Source: Akkermansia muciniphila
GTDB taxonomy: Bacteria > Verrucomicrobiota > Kiritimatiellia > RFP12 > JAAYNR01
Reading direction: 5' to 3'
DNA length: 64,000 bases
NCBI GenBank assembly: GCA_945870025.1
Contig: CAMBQN010000010.1
Span: 1 to 64,000, forward strand
A model generated the notes under the pieces. That model was not told the DNA's origin, searched no databases, and saw nothing but the letters and a program-made list of their open reading frames with translations. The position numbers and the translations under genes are program-made. This document shows positions 61,759 through 64,000 of the stretch, one piece after another (position 1 is the stretch's first letter; every line of letters starts with the position of its first letter).

Positions 61759-62817
61759 ATGACTTCGTCCTTTCGCGAACCGATCCGTGTTGGAATCGTT
61801 GGCCTGGGCCGCGCCGGATGGGGCATGCATTGCCCGGAACTGGACAACTATCCCGATTTGTTCCGCCTCGCTGCGGTGTGTGATCCGCTGAAGGATCGCC
61901 GCGATTGGGTGGCGGCCCGGTACCCGAATTGCCGCACGTACCGCCGCTTCGAGGATCTGCTGCTGGATGGCGATGTGGAACTGGTTGATATTGCAACGCG
62001 CAGCGAAGACCATGTGGCGCATGCGGTGAAAGCTCTGAAAACCGGACGTTGGGTCAATCTCGAAAGCCCGATCAGCCTCGATGCGGATCAGGCACTGGTG
62101 CTGCGCGCCGCGTCGATCCGGGCGGGCAACAAACTGTTTATCCGGCTTAACCGCCGCTTTGAGCCGGCTTTTGTCCACGTTTGCGAGATCATCGCATCGG
62201 GCATCCTTGGCGAGATTCATACCATCCGGTTGCGCCGGGGTGCATATAGCCGGCGCGATGACTGGCAGACCGTCCAGCGGTGCGGCGGCGGGCAACTCCT
62301 CGGCGAGGGGCTGCATCTCATCGACCAGGCCCTCCAAATGCTCGGTTCGTCACCGGTGCGCATGTGGTCGGATCTCAAGCGCGTCGCCGCCATGGGCGAC
62401 GCCGAAGACACCGTTTCTATCATCATGCGCAATCTGGCCGGACTTACGGTGGACCTCGAATTCTCCGGCGGCCGCGTCCTTCCTGTTCCCGCCTACACCG
62501 TTTCGGGGGAGAAGGGCGAACTGACCGCCACCGATGAGGTCATTACGCTCAAATATGTTGATCCCCAACACGCCGCGCCGCGTCGCCGCGCCAGTGTTCG
62601 CACGCCGCCTCTGGGAGACGGCGGCTCGATGGATGACCTTCAGTGGATTGAGAAGCAGATCCCTGTGGCGCCCCAGGCGCCGGCGGGGCGGACGCTCATC
62701 TGGGAGCATCTCGCCAATGCCATCCGGCTCAACAAGCCTTACCCTGTCACACTCGATCAGGCCGTTGATGTGATGCGGATTATCTCCCTCGTCCGAAAGG
62801 ACTCGGCGTTCGCCTGA
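61759..62817 (+). CDS. Gfo/Idh/MocA-family oxidoreductase with altered EKP motif
   Basis: 352 aa. Rossmann motif VGIVGLGRAGWG near the N-terminus, the second domain with EGLHLIDQAL. The family's catalytic Lys normally lies in an EKP motif; here that motif reads E102-S103-P104 (NLESPISLD). The protein may thus lack dehydrogenase activity or use another residue. Family members oxidise sugars or cyclitols. The start at 61759 has AAAGG eight bases upstream; an in-frame start further upstream is not needed. Confidence 0.85.
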   Translation: MTSSFREPIRVGIVGLGRAGWGMHCPELDNYPDLFRLAAVCDPLKDRRDWVAARYPNCRTYRRFEDLLLDGDVELVDIATRSEDHVAHAVKALKTGRWVNLESPISLDADQALVLRAASIRAGNKLFIRLNRRFEPAFVHVCEIIASGILGEIHTIRLRRGAYSRRDDWQTVQRCGGGQLLGEGLHLIDQALQMLGSSPVRMWSDLKRVAAMGDAEDTVSIIMRNLAGLTVDLEFSGGRVLPVPAYTVSGEKGELTATDEVITLKYVDPQHAAPRRRASVRTPPLGDGGSMDDLQWIEKQIPVAPQAPAGRTLIWEHLANAIRLNKPYPVTLDQAVDVMRIISLVRKDSAFA

Positions 62818-62861
62818 CGCCGATACGGAACAATCGCCCCGGCATGCTCTAGTTTGCAATC

Positions 62862-64000
62862 ATGAAACGGTTCATCTTCATAGGGGCGCTGATCCTGTGC
62901 GTACAGTCTGGAGCGCAAGCGGCGTCCGGAGCCGAGGTGTTTGGCCTGCCCGCTTTTCAGGATCGTTTTGCCGCCATCAAGCGCGACTTGATGATCGCCT
63001 CGCAGGCCCAGAACTACGTCGCGATGGAAAAAGCCTGCCGCGCAGGCCGGACGCTCCTCCCGGCCGACCCGAACTTTGCCTATAACCTGGCCTGCGCGCT
63101 CGCCCGGCAGGGCAAAGTCGACGCCGCGCTCGACACCCTGCGTGAGGCGGTCACGCTCGGTTTCCGCAACACCGACTTGATCCGGCGGGATGCCGATCTC
63201 TCCGTGCTCCGCTTCCGGCCCGCCTTCGCTGGCGTGCTCAAGCAGGCCGAGACTCCCCTGACCGACGACGCCCCCCGCGGCCTGTATGATGTAACGCCAA
63301 CCCCGATCAGGCCGGGAGGCGTTGCGCCGGTCTCGTCCACCAACACACTCTGGGATTTTGATGGGGCCTTGTTCAGATCGTTTTTCTCGCTGCCGACCGA
63401 CAGCCGGCGCCTCGCCCCCGCCGATGCGGATGCTTACCGGGGGCCCGCCCAGCCGCTCCTCGCCGGCTGGCTCCGGGAGGGCCGCGCGGCCGGTAACGTC
63501 GGCGATCTGTATGACAATCGCGATGATGGCCATTCGGCGCTCACCATCGCCGACTTCCCCGGTCTCGCACGCGTCGTTTATGGATCTGAAGTCCACAGCG
63601 CCGAGACGCGGCCGTATTACGGCGCCGCCCTATTCATCTACAACCTGCCGACCTTCGGCAACTCATCCACGGCACTCACGCAGGGGCCGTTTTGGCGCTG
63701 TCAGGCGCGGATGCTCGTCTGCAACCCGTCTCGCGTTGCCAGTCTGTTCAATCTCTACGTCGCCAACCATATCTACGTCTACCCCTCCCATCAGGATTTC
63801 CTGGCCGCGCAGGGCGATGTCTTTCCTTTTAACACGCCTTATTTCATCGTCAGTCAGGGATCGTCCGGATCGGACCAGCCGTTTCTGCGCGCCATCGCCG
63901 CCACGCTGGCCGCGTTCACCCCCGAGACCAAGCGGTTCCTCGTGCAAAATCGGCTGCTCGCGCCCACGGTTCAAATGATCCTGCGCGCGACTCAGCGTCC
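62862..64000 (+). CDS. Secreted hypothetical protein with TPR-like segment (3' end outside window)
   Basis: At least 379 codons, open to the window end. Signal peptide MKRFIFIGALILCVQSGAQA. A TPR-like pair of helices follows (NFAYNLACALARQGKVDAAL, then LREAVTLGF) near residues 68-100. The rest contains AALFIYNLPTFGNS and repeated aromatic beta segments, with no family recognised. It starts 45 bp after the oxidoreductase gene. The stop codon is not in the window. Confidence 0.7.
   Translation, partial: MKRFIFIGALILCVQSGAQAASGAEVFGLPAFQDRFAAIKRDLMIASQAQNYVAMEKACRAGRTLLPADPNFAYNLACALARQGKVDAALDTLREAVTLGFRNTDLIRRDADLSVLRFRPAFAGVLKQAETPLTDDAPRGLYDVTPTPIRPGGVAPVSSTNTLWDFDGALFRSFFSLPTDSRRLAPADADAYRGPAQPLLAGWLREGRAAGNVGDLYDNRDDGHSALTIADFPGLARVVYGSEVHSAETRPYYGAALFIYNLPTFGNSSTALTQGPFWRCQARMLVCNPSRVASLFNLYVANHIYVYPSHQDFLAAQGDVFPFNTPYFIVSQGSSGSDQPFLRAIAATLAAFTPETKRFLVQNRLLAPTVQMILRATQR

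Overview
The window is a GC-rich bacterial chromosome segment. It most resembles a member of the PVC group, probably Kiritimatiellota or another Verrucomicrobiota lineage. This is inferred from gene content, not from a marker tree. The pointers are very large secreted carbohydrate-binding proteins, a BatA/VWA/DUF4159 membrane operon, a DUF4838 plus SUMF1-fold lipoprotein, a DUF5060 glycosidase, a sialate O-acetylesterase, and intergenic DNA full of short repeats. No rRNA or tRNA gene and no CRISPR array was seen.

Layout. 1-443: end of a 200-bp repeat element and a self-complementary GAGGAC array. 444-5706 (minus): ruvC, alr, nnr and a CapD/WbpM-like nucleotide-sugar dehydratase, a housekeeping and envelope run. 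5760-6018: a MITE-like element with terminal inverted repeats and a 10-bp direct duplication. 6111-26978 (minus): a six-gene operon of two membrane VWA proteins, a membrane protein, a 1643-aa secreted protein, a DUF4159 protein and a 2904-aa secreted multidomain protein. Its 5' end carries a fragment that looks like the end of a DUF58 gene, then a repeat insertion. 27245-33473: a disturbed region with repeats, a truncated DUF559 gene, a GH5-like glycosidase, a truncated RAYT gene, a secreted hypothetical, a duplicated dnaE tail and a HEAT fragment. 33474-38266 (minus): dnaE, fmdB-like and secretin-like genes. 38329-39120: a second MITE-like element, then hicAB. 39247-42276 (plus): MBL hydrolase, secreted protein, 2-hydroxyacid dehydrogenase and an alkyltransferase. 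42329-46923 (minus): a parvulin lipoprotein and the DUF4838/SUMF1 lipoprotein, separated by a full copy of the 200-bp repeat. 46943-47083: a symmetric double-hairpin element. 47514-51316: lyxose isomerase-like, Mur ligase-like and a short alaS. 51416-54317: an ArsR regulator and a four-module sulfur-transfer fusion protein. 54870-61575: HAD phosphatase, sialate O-acetylesterase and HrpA, all overlapping. 61759-64000: a Gfo/Idh/MocA oxidoreductase and a secreted protein cut by the window end.

How it fits together. The genes suggest an anaerobic or microaerobic glycan degrader that exports large adhesive or catalytic surface proteins and scavenges decorated sugars. The membrane VWA operon may assemble or monitor those surface proteins. 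The ArsR/sulfur fusion pair looks like a self-contained persulfide response.

The most unusual feature is the intergenic DNA. At least three unrelated non-autonomous inverted-repeat families are present, and one member of each is flanked by 9-10-bp duplications. There are also several arrays of 6-, 7-, 8- and 18-bp units, many arranged as foldbacks. One heptamer array lies inside the start of the DUF4159 gene and could switch its reading frame.
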